Assembly: GCF_032854445.1 (NCBI RefSeq)
Contig: NC_088297.1
Span: 20,035,127-20,099,126 of the forward strand
DNA: 64,000 bases
Direction of reading: 5' to 3'
From: Liolophura sinensis
Taxonomy: Eukaryota > Mollusca > Polyplacophora > Chitonida > Chitonidae
This document shows, piece after piece, positions 1 to 11,343 of this stretch; within the stretch, counting starts at the first letter, position 1, and each line of letters opens with the position of its first letter. Under the pieces are notes generated by a model, which ran no database searches, was not told the DNA's origin, and worked only from the letters and a program-made list of their open reading frames with translations. Made by a program: the position numbers and the translations under genes.

Positions 1-1560
1 TCGCATGTTTTTCGTCTTTATGAGACATAATGACATTAGGAGCTATTTATCCTTTTTCCAGTCTATTTAATATAATATTATAATTCATATTTAATGCAGG
101 CTTCCGGATGATATCAGTAATGCTAACATCCGATTACTCCGAGGAAATTTGTGTTTCAATTAAAAATATCATCTAAATACCAGGAACATGCTTATCTAAA
201 GTGTATTAAAACTTACACCAGGCGTATTTTTTATGGCGGTCTCATTTAAACACATAGCTAAAAGAAAATCTGGCCATCTCTTATAGTTACAGCACACAGC
301 CCACCAATTTCTAGAAGGAAAGGGATAAACTCTCATTTACCTACACTACGATAAGTGTACTATCTACGATAAACATGAAGCATATGGAATAGCCCATCAT
401 GTAGATGTTATATCGCCTGTCGCTTTACTGCCACTTTCTCAGTATTTAACGTTGCAATCACAGAGGTCTGTATTGATATCAGCTGTAACATTTGAATCCA
501 TTTCAGTAATCGTTGTGCTACATTTTCTTCACATTTATTGTGCACAAGGTAACACCCGAACCAGATAATTTCCTTTCTTCTAATTAAAGTCGTTTCAATA
601 TGTGGAGAACATATTTTTACTTATGAATATGTGGCACCACGAGTAGTGAAATGGAATTTGATTTCTAGCCAATTTTTTGTGGCCTATTACTGCATGCATC
701 GAAACGTCTTGTTTATAAACTAAAAAGTTGTTTCATTCATGAGAAACTTCTTGTCCTGCTTACACCAAGGTCCAACGTGTAAATGCCATTCCAAGAAGTT
801 TTTGGCTACGTTAGCTGCTAGTGTTCGGCGCCAGGAAAAGCTAGCTGTCGGGATTCTCCCTTGTTTGCGTTTCTCACTGTGTTTTAATACGAATTAGAAC
901 TTTTTGTCTGATCACCGAATTCGTGCACAATCATGTGTTTTTGTTTAGCACGCTTTACCAGAGTTAACCTGACTTTTATTCAGAGTACATTGACCTTAGC
1001 TTTTGATAACTGTTATATTTGGAATAATCTTTATCACAGGTCGTCATAAGCATAGGTGATACAATCCAAATCCATTTTGTTCTATCACGAAAAGGCGCGC
1101 TTTAAATTTTAGTAAAAACAATGTGCCAGAATGTAATTAAAAACTGATTAAAATAGGCCAATTAACGCCGATGAATTCATGAAAGAAATTTATCAGATTC
1201 AGTGTTATTATTCAGAAAGAACATCGAAGTAATCAAACAAGGCAACGTTACTCAGTCAGTAAAAGTGAGTAGGCCATTTTTTCTGATTAAGTTTTGTCTG
1301 TTTGGTTATTTGGGGTTTACGACCGCTTTTAGAATTACTTTCCTGGAACAGGTTCGTGTGAATGGCAATATATTTGTATTACCAGCTGATGAGAATTACG
1401 TCATGCGCGAGTACTTACCCAAAGAAATGAACCAGCCGGTGCTTGGTGGATTTCCTCATGATAAGTGTGTAGCGGATAAGTACCTAGTATAAAGATACTC
1501 ATTTTTCAAATTTTAAGGTCTTGATGTTGAGTTTAAATCCGAACCCGAAGATAATTCAGT
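1..1560. other. Non-coding, no repeat recognised
   Basis: AT-rich sequence. The only frame of note, at 1202-1492 (96 codons), starts at TTG, has no family resemblance and ends in ordinary AT-rich DNA. Confidence 0.5.
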
Positions 1561-1567
1561 AAATTGT

Positions 1568-1668
1568 AAGATCGCCACGTTGGATATATGAGCAGTTGTA
1601 ACCAAAGCACAACTGACGTATATATCTTTAGTATCGACAACCTATAAAGTAGCACGGTCCATGAGTTT
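1568..1668 (+). mobile_element. Dispersed family B, copy 1 (fragment)
   Basis: CCACGTTGGATATATGAGCA, GTTGTAACCAAAGCACAACT and GACGTATATATCTTTAGTAT align with the middle of the 9-kb copy. Confidence 0.75.
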
Positions 1669-1693
1669 TTATACTTTTTCACCTATTCACATA

Positions 1694-2026
1694 CACATTT
1701 TTGCCCCAAAACCAGCAGATTTTATTTTACAACAATTTATTCAAAATTCAGCACAAAAGGCCTACTAAAGTAACACACAGCGAAAGCATCCAAAACTCTC
1801 AATAATTCTCCTTTCTCCTCCTTTGACCTGCTTTCATAAGTCTTATATAGACTGGTGAAGTTTTCTAGAATAAGAAAATTCCTAAACACTTGTTGTAAAC
1901 AAACAGGCCCCGAACTGAGGGTATTCTGGAACATTCTAAGGCAGAGGCAGACAGCAGGCCCTGAACTCAGCATATGTAAACAGTGGCAAGCTAAATTTAG
2001 AAGCTGACGGCAGTTGTTCACATAAC

Positions 2027-2027
<1 letters not shown>
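1694..2027 (-). mobile_element. LTR-like dispersed repeat, short copy (reverse)
   Basis: Reverse complement of the 49.5-kb repeat: TGTTATGTGAAC, GCCGTCAGCTTCTAAATTTA, GCCACTGTTTACATATGCTG, TCTATATAAGAC and the AATAAATTGTTGTAAAATAAA end are all present. It lacks the 49765-50107 part. It abuts the tail of a SINE-1 at 2031. Confidence 0.65.
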
Positions 2028-2030
<3 letters not shown>

Positions 2031-2057
<27 letters not shown>

Positions 2058-2215
2058 GATTGGTGTTTTACGCCATAATCGAGAATATTTCACTTATACG
2101 ACGGCGGCTATCATTATGATGGGAGGAAACCGGCCATGGCATAGGGGAAACCCACCACCATCCGCAGGTTGCTGTCAGACGCTCCCACAAACGGACGGAG
2201 AGCCTTGCGATTATT
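2031..2215 (-). mobile_element. SINE-1, partial (reverse)
   Basis: ATTT tail, TTGATTGGTGTTTTACGCCA, GACGGCGGCTATCATTATGA, CATCCGCAGGTTGCTGTCAG. The head is lost. Confidence 0.88.
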
Positions 2216-2400
2216 GTCCTGGAGCATCAATCCTTGTCAACTGAATAAATTTGTCCAGGGAGTTTTGTAGAAATAACAGGTTGATTCTGATTAAAATCTA
2301 TCCTTCAGTTAAGTACACTATCTTCTGAGGGCGCAGAAATGTCACACTGCAAACACAAGAAATGGGGAGAGAAACGTTAACATCTTTGTCTGTATGCATC

Positions 2401-2409
2401 TCTGTCGTT

Positions 2410-2441
<32 letters not shown>

Positions 2442-2442
2442 A
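2401..2442 (+). repeat. TCTG microsatellite
   Basis: Runs of TCTG/TTTG units ending in five TCTG repeats. Confidence 0.9.
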
Positions 2443-2491
2443 ACAACAACAGGAACAGTAAGGCAGGGATTTAGATAAGTTTTGTAGACAT

Positions 2492-2758
2492 TTTTTTTTT
2501 CTTTTTTTTTTTTTTTGATTGGTGTTTTACGCCGTACTCAAGAATATTTCACTTATACGACGGCGGCCAGCATTATGGTGGGTGGAAACCGGGCAGAGCC
2601 CGGGGGAAACCCACGACCATCCGCAGGTTGCTGACAGACCTTCTCACGTACGGCCGCCAGCATGAGCTGGACTTGAACTCACAGCGACCGCATTGGTGAG
2701 AGACTCCTGGGTCATTACGCTGCGCTAGCGCTTTAACCGACTGAGCCACGGAGGCCCC
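2492..2758 (-). mobile_element. SINE-1, full length, with 12-bp target duplication
   Basis: Complete tRNA-derived SINE in reverse: head GGGGCCTCCGTGGCTCAGTC with a pol III A box (TGGCTCAGTCGG) and B box (GAGTTCAAGTCC), then the conserved body and an A-rich tail after GTACGGCGTAAAACACCAATC. It is flanked by TTTTGTAGACAT at 2480-2491 and 2759-2770, which shows target-primed insertion. Open frames crossing it are not genes. Confidence 0.95.
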
Positions 2759-2944
2759 TTTTGTAGACATGATGGCCTTTAGGCTAAGGATCAAACCGTT
2801 AAATTTTGGAGGTGACCCGGATTGGGATCGTAATCTAGGCATCCTTAAAGGCGATTTTCCTTTTGCCCCTTTTTCTGGGAATGAAAAATTTAGCTGGAGC
2901 GGAGGTTTGTACTCTCTAACTGCTTCTGTTTTTTCCTTTTTACT

Positions 2945-3075
2945 GCATATACTACTTTAGTTCTTTGATGGTTTGTGTTGAACATTGTTTTGTTCCATTA
3001 ATGGTCTTGCGATCATTGACCTAAAAATGACTTCTATGGTTGACGGCTGGCTTATGATTGTCTGTTTTGCTAAGA
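2945..3075 (+). mobile_element. Dispersed family B, copy 2 (3' part)
   Basis: TTAGTTCTTTGATGGTTTGT, GGTCTTGCGATCATTGACCT and GGTTGACGGCTGGCTTATGA match the end of family B. Confidence 0.75.
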
Positions 3076-3239
3076 CTGTGGTTTGTACATATAATAATCT
3101 GCTACGTAGAAGAGCACACCTTTCAATGGGGTGCACGTACAGTTCCTTCGCGCATATAACATGGCGGAGTATGGCTATGTGCTCTTTTGTTTTCTCCCGT
3201 AGTACGTCACACCTTTTGGTGTATATATACCCATAACAC

Positions 3240-5900
3240 CCTTACGTAGTACGTGTAGGCAACGTTATCAGCTTGGTCATTGAAAAATGCTCTGGAGAGT
3301 CAATGGTAAACTAGAAACCAGAAATCAGAGATAGAACGATTTTCATAAAGTAATCAACGTTGAACGATACGAAGAATCCCAAACAACCTAATAATTTGTT
3401 ATGCATTAATCAATTGACCTCGGACATTGTTTTACCTATTGAATTATAGCCTGAATTATAATTCGGAAACTTCGCCTATCATTTGTGTTATCATCAGAAA
3501 AAAAGTTTGCTATTTCAATTCATGCCAGGTGACGGCTTCAAGTCTCCACCACGTGTTAACTTCTTGCAAAATAGACTAACGCTTTTCTAAGTTCGTGGAA
3601 TTGTGGTACATTATATAACACAATTTGTTAGCCACTTGACTGTAAGGGACATTGCCCCAGAACCTAGAGTCTCCCGTCTCAGAAGTCCGATACCTTGCTA
3701 CAGGGGCTCTGTTATCCCACGCGTCTCGCCCGAGCAGGCGAACCATCTCAAGGCTATATTATCTGAAGGTCTATTTGTGCTCCGAGTGCTTTCTGGCAGA
3801 ATAATCCGAGAGCCGTATTTTGTCTTGAAGTGATTCCTCGCAGCATCGCATCACGTCGATAATAAAGCGGCTTGACTCGATGGCATTTGAAAGCTCTGAG
3901 CATTATTTATTAGCGAAAGACGTAATTGGGATTGATCAAAGAGAACATCGGCTCTTGACAAAGACAGCGGTAAGCTCGTCTAAAAACGCGATCCTTCCCT
4001 AACGCGACCCGTCTCCGGGGCTCGTCTTGTCTTCGTTCACTTGGGAGAGTGCCAAATGGTCTTTATCTTAAGGTTCTACAAACAGCATTTGGGCGTGATT
4101 GGGAGTTTAATAGATCTGATTATCACGCTCGATCGCTTCTGCGATTAATCCCATCGCCACAATAAGTGATACTCTACAGTTGCCGAGCTTTCTCCAGTGG
4201 CCAACAGACCTAAACACGGGTCTATTCTCACCTAACGCTAGTCTGCCGACTGGTAAATGTGAACATTGTCGGCCAGTGCCTTCGCTCGACGCAATCAGTC
4301 AACCGAACACAAGGGTACAAAGGTAACCTAGGCGGCCCACATACAGCACTCGTCGATCGAAAGTCAAGCGGATATATATGTACATGTACTTGTATCACTA
4401 CACCAACGCCTGGCATGTGATGATGTTCGTAAGTTGATTCTATCTATTCCTCCAACCTATCACGTATATCGAAGCTACGAGTTTGATGTATTTGTTTTCT
4501 CTTTAAGTTTTTGAATTATTTATTCAGGATAAATAAGTGGCTTTTCGTGAGACTGAAATCGCTGTTTGCGCTGCGGTGTTATCAGTATTAGGTGTTTCTC
4601 ATTTTTACCTGATACTCCCAAGTTTTCTCGTCGTGTAATTGATATTTGCCTGATATGTAATCTTCACTAAAGCCATTTATTACACTCTAAATACCCTAGC
4701 TTGTCACCTTTGCTTTAATATTTCGTATCATTCACAAAAGAATGTTGAAGTGAGATATGACAACTATAGATATTGTTTCAGCCAAAATGAAAATGATAAT
4801 TTTGTTCAATGTTCACAAAGCTGTGATATATGTGTACATAATATGAATGTGTTTATTAACTAAACGTATTCTGTCATTTTATTGATCTGCTTCTATCGCG
4901 TTTCAGAGAATAAGGCTACATTTACAATTACAATTTACCCCGCTTACCAATCAAGATAAAACTTCTATTTGAAGCCTTACTACCCAATAAACTGATATGT
5001 TGGCAACTAACGCCAGGTACTTCGAATGCATGTAAAATGCATGGCTAAATGAAAGTAAGGGCGCTCGTGCGTTGATTTCCGCCTTTACACATTTCGGTTT
5101 CTTCCACCGAAATCCTGACCCGCTCTCGCACATATAAGTGAATTATTCTTGAGTAGGGCTTTAAGGACCAGTCAACTAAATAAAATAAGCAAATATTGCT
5201 ATAGGCCTGTAGTTATGTGCCAAACGTTTTTCATGTGTCGTGACGTCTTTATCTCAGTATTTTAAGGAACATGTTTATCACTTTTTCGTCACATGTTAAT
5301 GAATATTTAAAGTAAGGCACATGAACTAAATGTGTAGCCATTCCATGCTGGATTAAGGGAAGTTCCCTAACAGGCGTAAAAATTCGTCCATTATTATAAA
5401 TATTTAAAAGAGATGGAGGACGGGGGACATGTGCTTAGCTAGGTAGAAACCCGACGTTCCATTGGATAGATCCACCCATTCGTTTATAGTGTCAGTTGCT
5501 TGTTGAAATTAACAATTTATACGATTTAAGAATGCAACCGTGGATCTATTTCTAACTAACTGTTCCACATACAGGGCTTCTAAAAAAAAGAGTAGCCATC
5601 TATATAGGCTCGCGAAACTAACCCGCATGCGTGAAGGCCGATATAAACTATGCCTATATTAAAACTAATGAACCTTGACCAGTGCGTTTTACAATAGCAA
5701 GATAAAACCTAAACGTTTGCTTAGTGGTTGAGCTATCGACAGAAAAAGAAAGACGCCGCCGAGGACAATAAAACTCGACCCATGTAAAACTGGAATGCGC
5801 ATAGCCTGCCGTAAAGCGACGAAGGCGAGATACACCATAACACCACTTGTCATAATCTCGACTATCATTTGGCGGTTTGACGCATTCAACTATGACAATA
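3240..5900. other. Non-coding, no repeat recognised
   Basis: No dispersed family seen. 3640-4440 is richer in GC and CpG than its surroundings and could be an old unique or regulatory segment. No frame exceeds 76 codons. Confidence 0.4.
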
Positions 5901-6000
5901 ATTGATTGATTTATTGATTCATTTTTATTTTAGAAATAAATCCAGCATAACACATAACATCATTATGAATCACAGGAATTGTGACGTTTGGCGGAGTGAG

Positions 6001-6120
6001 GTTACAGTGTGGTATAGCCCATGGAAGTTGTGCCATTTTACCGAGCAAGGTGTGCTTGTAGGAGATATCGTTACAGTATGGTATATCCCATGAAAGTTGT
6101 GACCTTTTACGGAGCAAGGA
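6001..6120 (+). repeat. 69-bp diverged direct repeat
   Basis: GTTACAGTGTGGTATAGCCC at 6001 and GTTACAGTATGGTATATCCC at 6070, each followed by ATGRAAGTTGTG and GAGCAAGG with a few changes. Confidence 0.85.
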
Positions 6121-6247
6121 CCACTGAGTACTTTAATTAGTGTTATGAAGGATAAGTTTTTGCCAAGATTTAATGAAAGAAGATACCTGAATTTCACACC
6201 ACGAAAAGTGATAGATACTTTATTCAGGTCTTGAGCGTAAACTATGT

Positions 6248-6375
6248 AATTTGTTACCATATAACCATTTAGGTGAACATTTAGAATATAACCCTATCTG
6301 AGGTAAGTGACAAGAGAGCGTCATTCACCTGTTTCGCGTAACCGTTTGCCAAGTACCACATTGTTTTCCTCTCAA
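6248..6375 (+). mobile_element. Dispersed family A, copy 1
   Basis: GTAATTTGTTACC, GTGAACATTTAGAATATAAC, CTATCTGAGGTAAGTGACAAG, then TTCACCTGTTTCGCGTAACC and GTTTGCCAAGTACCACATTG follow the family A order at 11.85, 16.85 and 43.8 kb. Diverged and without a recognisable 5' part. Confidence 0.65.
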
Positions 6376-6773
6376 TTCTGAATGGCCTTCATGCTATTAC
6401 TATATCTGACCGTTGTGCTATTTTGTGTTAGGCCTAAAAAACAAAGCCAGTGCATTTCGCATCGTTGTGTGCATACATTTAAAGTTTTCACTGACAGTTT
6501 CCATTGGAATCTATGTCATATACAGTTATGGGTAGCTTTACATCCACAGATGTTCCACACGTACAAATAACTAAGAATATAACTATTATAAGACAATAAT
6601 AAATTCAGGTGTAGAGTGGGCATGCTGGCTAAAGTGGTTTCGCTTGTGCAGTTACCAATGATGCCAGTGCTAAATGTGGCCTCTTTCAGTGTAGGCGAGG
6701 AGGCGTGAGGCTAATTGTAGACAGGTTGAGGTGTAGGTCTGACAATTTACTGGGACAAGGGTGTGCACTATAT

Positions 6774-6845
6774 ATTTACTTATTTATTTTTTATTTGATT
6801 GCATATTAACGCGGTACTCAATAATGTCTCACGATTCCGGTCAGT
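6774..6845 (-). mobile_element. SINE-1 tail fragment (reverse)
   Basis: TTATTTTTTATTTGATTG, ACGCGGTACTCAATAATGTC and TCACGATT are a diverged SINE-1 tail. Confidence 0.6.
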
Positions 6846-7184
6846 CTCAGGGGTAGAGCAAACCTGAGTGCTCAGCGAAATGTGTCGACTGTCACAGCAG
6901 GAGATTTGGCTGCTAATTGTGCAGATGTATTGTGTAAATTAAAAATAAATATTATATTACATTAACAGGCTATTATGTTGAAAAGACGCCGTGTTCTGTT
7001 ATAATAATAGAATAGATTCTAGCATAACTGAAACAAATGTGAGGATCATTTTTAATTACTGACCAGCTTCCCACATTTTCCATATTTGTGGAAAGTCAAC
7101 TTGTCTTTCCTTCGTTTGCGCAATCTGGCACGATCACCATCGAGTGCACATTGTCCTCATGGTCCCAAAAGTAGTAGTAACAGT

Positions 7185-7265
7185 GGAATCTACAAATTGT
7201 TCAAGCCTGGGTTTGAACCCGCTTCTCGTTTGTCCTAGTAATTCTGAAGGCTGAACCAAGGCCAG
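7185..7265 (-). mobile_element. tRNA-like segment (reverse), probable SINE head
   Basis: The reverse strand reads GAGAAGCGGGTTCAAACCCAGG with B box GGTTCAAACC. The acceptor stem does not close, and SINE-3-like sequence (ACCAAAGGTCAGTGGTTTGTC) lies 130 bases on. Confidence 0.5.
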
Positions 7266-7449
7266 CTCTTATGCGTGGGGATTATTGACACTGCTTGCTA
7301 ATTCTGTGTTATATTCAGACAGTGTAGTTCCTAATAACGATGATACTGTTACTTGTTAACGTGGACGATAGGACGTCACAGATAGACAAATTCGTCAGTA
7401 GCTTACCAAAGGTCAGTGGTTTGTCCTGGCCACTGCAGTTTCTTCCACG

Positions 7450-9029
7450 TACAAAACGGAAACACATCTTATAAGCTGAAAGTTTATTAATATGTCCTTG
7501 AAGTATACAATGAAATAAATAACTGGATAATTATATACTGAAGGTTGTAAGTAATAATGGTAAACTGTGCTGATATTTAGTAAATCCATAAACATTAGTT
7601 AAATATACAATATTATACGCGCATAGTGAGGACAGAATTTAGGGAGTAAATGGCTGTGTTATACTCCAGCACAGCTGGGGAACATTTGTTCTGCATATAG
7701 GCAACACAGACATGCATTCTAAACTAAAGTACTTCGCCCCGGGCAATCCCTTTAACTGATGTTTGTTTTTCATTATAGCGTTTTAAGTGTCCACCATTTT
7801 CTACCTTAGAGCTACAGTTTCTAACCTTTGATTTTGTACGTTGTGTAGACTATGTTGAGAGAGCATCTGTATCACCATTTATTTCCATTGTTTGAACGCC
7901 TTTCAGTACACTGTAGGTCAATAAAAACTTTACCTTTTCGCCACACTATTCATGTATCATAGAGATCGTTATATGTTTATAACAACAGTAAAGCGCTGGG
8001 AAGTGGCACATGGTGCAAAATTCATGAAAGAGACGGAAGAACAAAAGCGATACAAGCGGTTTTCCGCGGCCTAGGCTGATGTCACTTTTCCGCCAGTGGT
8101 TGTCCTGGAGGGCATATTTATCTCCCTGGCCAGATGAGATGACACGCATCACTGGTTGCCAGGAACTGGCGATAATGTCTTACATGAATCGATATCTCAA
8201 GCTCAATACGCTTATTACAGAAACATGGCGTAAAGAAGATGACAGTATTCGTATATCTTTCCAATCAGCGTGGACCACTTGCCTAATTATGGCCAGAAAG
8301 ATCTAACTAATAGAAGTAAAAGTAACTGTGGTAGAATAGCATTAGCAATATGTGAAAGAATCCTCATATTATATTTTAGAAAATAACCAATTTCTATTGA
8401 CCCCACAGATATGGGTACGACTGACGTGTCGTCCACGTGACGTTAAGCCATAATCATACGATTACTATAACGACCTCCAGGCCCGATCTCGGGTAAGTGG
8501 AACAGGGGAGTTTTGATGTCGAATTGTCGCTAAAAGTAAAAAGAATGTTCCAATGTTTTTGATGTCGAATTGTCGCTAAAAGTAAAAAGAATGTTCCAAT
8601 GTGACTTGTCTAAATTGTTGATATTACTGTACAATTTTCACCTTGTTCCGGAGACACAAATGACACCCCCTGCCTTCATGAACTTCCCAACATCACAAAC
8701 ACTAAGCTCTTCAAGTTTATTCATCGTTCGTCTAATCTGAATAACTTGTTGCTAAACAACTTTCAGTCGCCTTTCTTATAGAACATATAACCCAAAGCAT
8801 TTGTCAAACATTTCTGATAGATAATGTGTTACAGTGGGATTTTTTATGTCTTTAGCGATGAAGAAGTTCGAACTCAAAACTCACCTATTCTTGCTTCCCT
8901 ATTATAGACAGTGAGGTGGAATTTTTAACTTCTTTGTGTGCTGATGCACCTATTCTCATTGTTAAGATTTCAACTGTCCAACCAAGTTAGGGTCATCGGG
9001 TGGGTTGACAATTAGTATTACATTAACTT
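7450..9029. other. Non-coding apart from the 46-bp duplication
   Basis: AT-rich. A short GTCCACGTGACGTTAAGCCAT stretch near 8431 may be a decayed SINE-2 tail. Nothing else supported. Confidence 0.4.
8511..8602 (+). repeat. Perfect 46-bp tandem duplication
   Basis: TTTTGATGTCGAATTGTCGC, TAAAAGTAAAAAGAATGTTC, CAATGT occurs twice in direct succession (8511-8556 and 8557-8602) with no difference. Confidence 0.97.
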
Positions 9030-9480
9030 CAGATCTAGTGAGCTAGACATCAGTATCAGCTTCGTGTAGAACTTCAGTGAGATTGAGAGGAGCGCCCTGA
9101 ATCTCTGGCGGTCTGCTTCATGATTGTGTCTAATTCCGCTTAACTCTTGTTGAATTACATCGTCACGTTGGACATATGAACAGTTGCAAACAAAGCGCAA
9201 CTGAGACGCATATTTTGTTATTGACAACTGATATGCTAGCATGGTACACAATTTGAATACTGATTTCACTCTGTCGCCTAGAACATACCTTGCGCCTTTC
9301 TAACATCATTAAAAACTGTTGACTGCTTCTCTTTGCATAATTCCGTCCTTTTTTCATACTTTATATACTTTCTTAATTCTTGGATGGTTTGTGTTATACG
9401 TGGATTGGGGAACTGGGCTTGCGGTTATTGACCTTATTGGTTGACGGCTGGTATACGAATGTCTGTTTCGATGCATAAAT
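9030..9480 (+). mobile_element. Dispersed family B, copy 3 (longest)
   Basis: About 450 bases of non-coding repeat, taken here as the reference orientation. Landmarks in order: GAGCGCCCTGAATCTCTGGC, CATGATTGTGTCTAATTCCG, ACGTTGGACATATGAACAGT, AAGCGCAACTGAGACGCAT, CACTCTGTCGCCTAGAACAT, ACTTTCTTAATTCTTGGATG, GGTTTGTGTTATACGTGG, TTGACGGCTGGTATACGAAT. Most landmarks recur in order at a dozen other sites on both strands. No coding domain, tRNA-like head or obvious terminal repeats recognised. Confidence 0.85.
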
Positions 9481-9573
9481 AAATAGTGAAGCGCTAAAAT
9501 AAAATGTTACACCGCTTGGGTAAATGTAAACGTTTGATTACGTATATTTGAATATACATTCTTTAAAGGCAAC

Positions 9574-9727
9574 TGCGATCGTACGTGGGAAGTTCTGCCA
9601 GCAGCCAGCGGATGGAATGGGTTCCCCTCGCGGGCTCCACCCGGTTTCCTCCTACTATAATGCTGGCCACAATCGTAAAAGTGAAATATTCTTCAGTTCC
9701 GCGTAAAACACAAATCAAATAAATAAG
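9574..9727 (+). mobile_element. SINE-1, 5'-truncated, with target duplication
   Basis: CGTACGTGGGAAGTTCTGCC through GCGTAAAACACAAATCAAAT. Flanked by TTTAAAGGCAAC (9562-9573) and TTTAAAAGCAAC (9728-9739), a 12-base duplication with one difference. Confidence 0.9.
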
Positions 9728-10417
9728 TTTAAAAGCAACCGTAGCCCCAGAAAAATTGTTATCAACTTGTAATGATGTGATAAGGAAAAGCTGTAATATT
9801 AACTCGATTTGAGATACACTGTGTAACACGATGCCGGTTCGATCAACAACACTTGCAGCCAATGTACCTCATTTGAGAGCAGTGTACCGCATTCGAAAGC
9901 AATGTATTGTGAGCTCGTGGAACTTATAACAGCCCTTCAGACAACGGCACATTTCAATTTGTGATCAACCAAGGAAAGATGAAAGAGGGATATTTCAGAT
10001 TTTTCCATGTGACGTTTGCTTTGTTCATTGTTTGTGCCAACAGATGTAAATGTCACAGAGTGAAAAGGACCTATGCTATCATATGACTGTGAACGCACCA
10101 ATGCAGCTGTTGTTACATCAAAGTATTTCACGCTAATTAACTTTATCTTGACCCTGCCCTGATTTGAACAATCTAAATCTTTTGTAATCTATATGTTATT
10201 AATAGCGCTACAAAGCGTGTTGTCGTTTAATTTGTATAATGATTCTGAACTTAGTACACACATAGGCCTATATGAGTTTTAGGTCTCTGAAGGGGGTTCG
10301 GGTGTCTAAAAATTATTAAAAATATACTTGAAATATATTACACTTTACAGCCATGCTCTTTGGTTATTACAGAACATATATGCATTACTGTTTACTTTAG
10401 CTGGCCTGGAAAGTGTC

Positions 10418-11343
10418 TGTTTCCTGATTGTTCAGGTTTTGGATGCTATTATTTCCATGATGACAGACGAATGTTTCCTTATTGTTCAGGTTTTGGGTGC
10501 TATCATTTCCATGCTGACAGACACATGTTTCCTGATTGTTCAGGTTTTGGATGCTATTATTTCCATGCTGACAGACAAATGTTTCCTGATTGTTCAGGTT
10601 TTGGATGCTATCATTCCCATGCTGACAGACACATGTTTCCTGATTGTTCAGGTTTTGGGTGTTATCATTCCCATGCTGACAGACAAATGTTTCCTGGTTG
10701 TTCAGGTTTTGGGTGCTATTATTTCCATGCTGACAGACACATGTTTCCTGATTGTTCAGGTTTTGGATGCTATTATTTCCATGATGACAGACGAATGTTT
10801 CCTGATTGTTCAGGTTTTGGATGCTATTATTTCCATGCTGACAGACGAATGTTTCCTGATTGTTCAGGTTTTGGATGCTATCATTTCCATGATGACAGAC
10901 GAATGTTTCCTGATTGTTCAGGTTTTGGATGCTATTATTTCCATGATGACAGACGAATGTTTCCTTATTGTTCAGGTTTTGGATGCTATTATTTCCATGC
11001 TGACAGACAAATGTTTCCTGATTGTTCAGGTTTTGGATGCTATCATTTCCATGCTGACAGACGAATGTTTCCTGATTGTTCAGGTTTTGGATGCTATCAT
11101 TCCCATGATGACAGACAAATGTTTCCTGATTATTCAGGTTTTGGATGCTATCATTTCCATGCTGACAGACGAATGTTTCCTGATTGTTCAGGTTTTGGAT
11201 GCTATCATTCCCATGATGACAGACAAATGTTTCCTGATTATTCAGGTTTTGGATGCTATCATTTCCATGCTGACAGACGAATGTTTCCTGATTGTTCAGG
11301 TTTTGGATGCTATCATTTCCAGTGCTGACAGACAAATGTTTCC
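10418..11343. repeat. 54-bp minisatellite, about 17 copies
   Basis: Tandem array with unit starting TGTTTCCTGATTGTTCAGGT and continuing through GGATGCTAT and CCATG to GACAGACRAA, 54 bases each. Copies differ at few positions (GGATGC/GGGTGC, ATTATT/ATCATT, CTGACA/ATGACA, ACAC/CAAA/CGAA). The last complete part is a 108-base two-unit duplication. As 54 is divisible by three and the unit lacks stops in several frames, long frames run through on both strands: a hydrophobic CFLIVQVLDAIISMLTDE repeat and a Cys/Phe-rich one on +, and an Asn/Gln-rich one on -. I regard these as by-products of the period, not as proteins. Confidence 0.97.

Noticed and set aside
10418-11343. CRISPR-like array
   Set aside because: Whole units repeat with no unique spacers, and the setting is eukaryotic.
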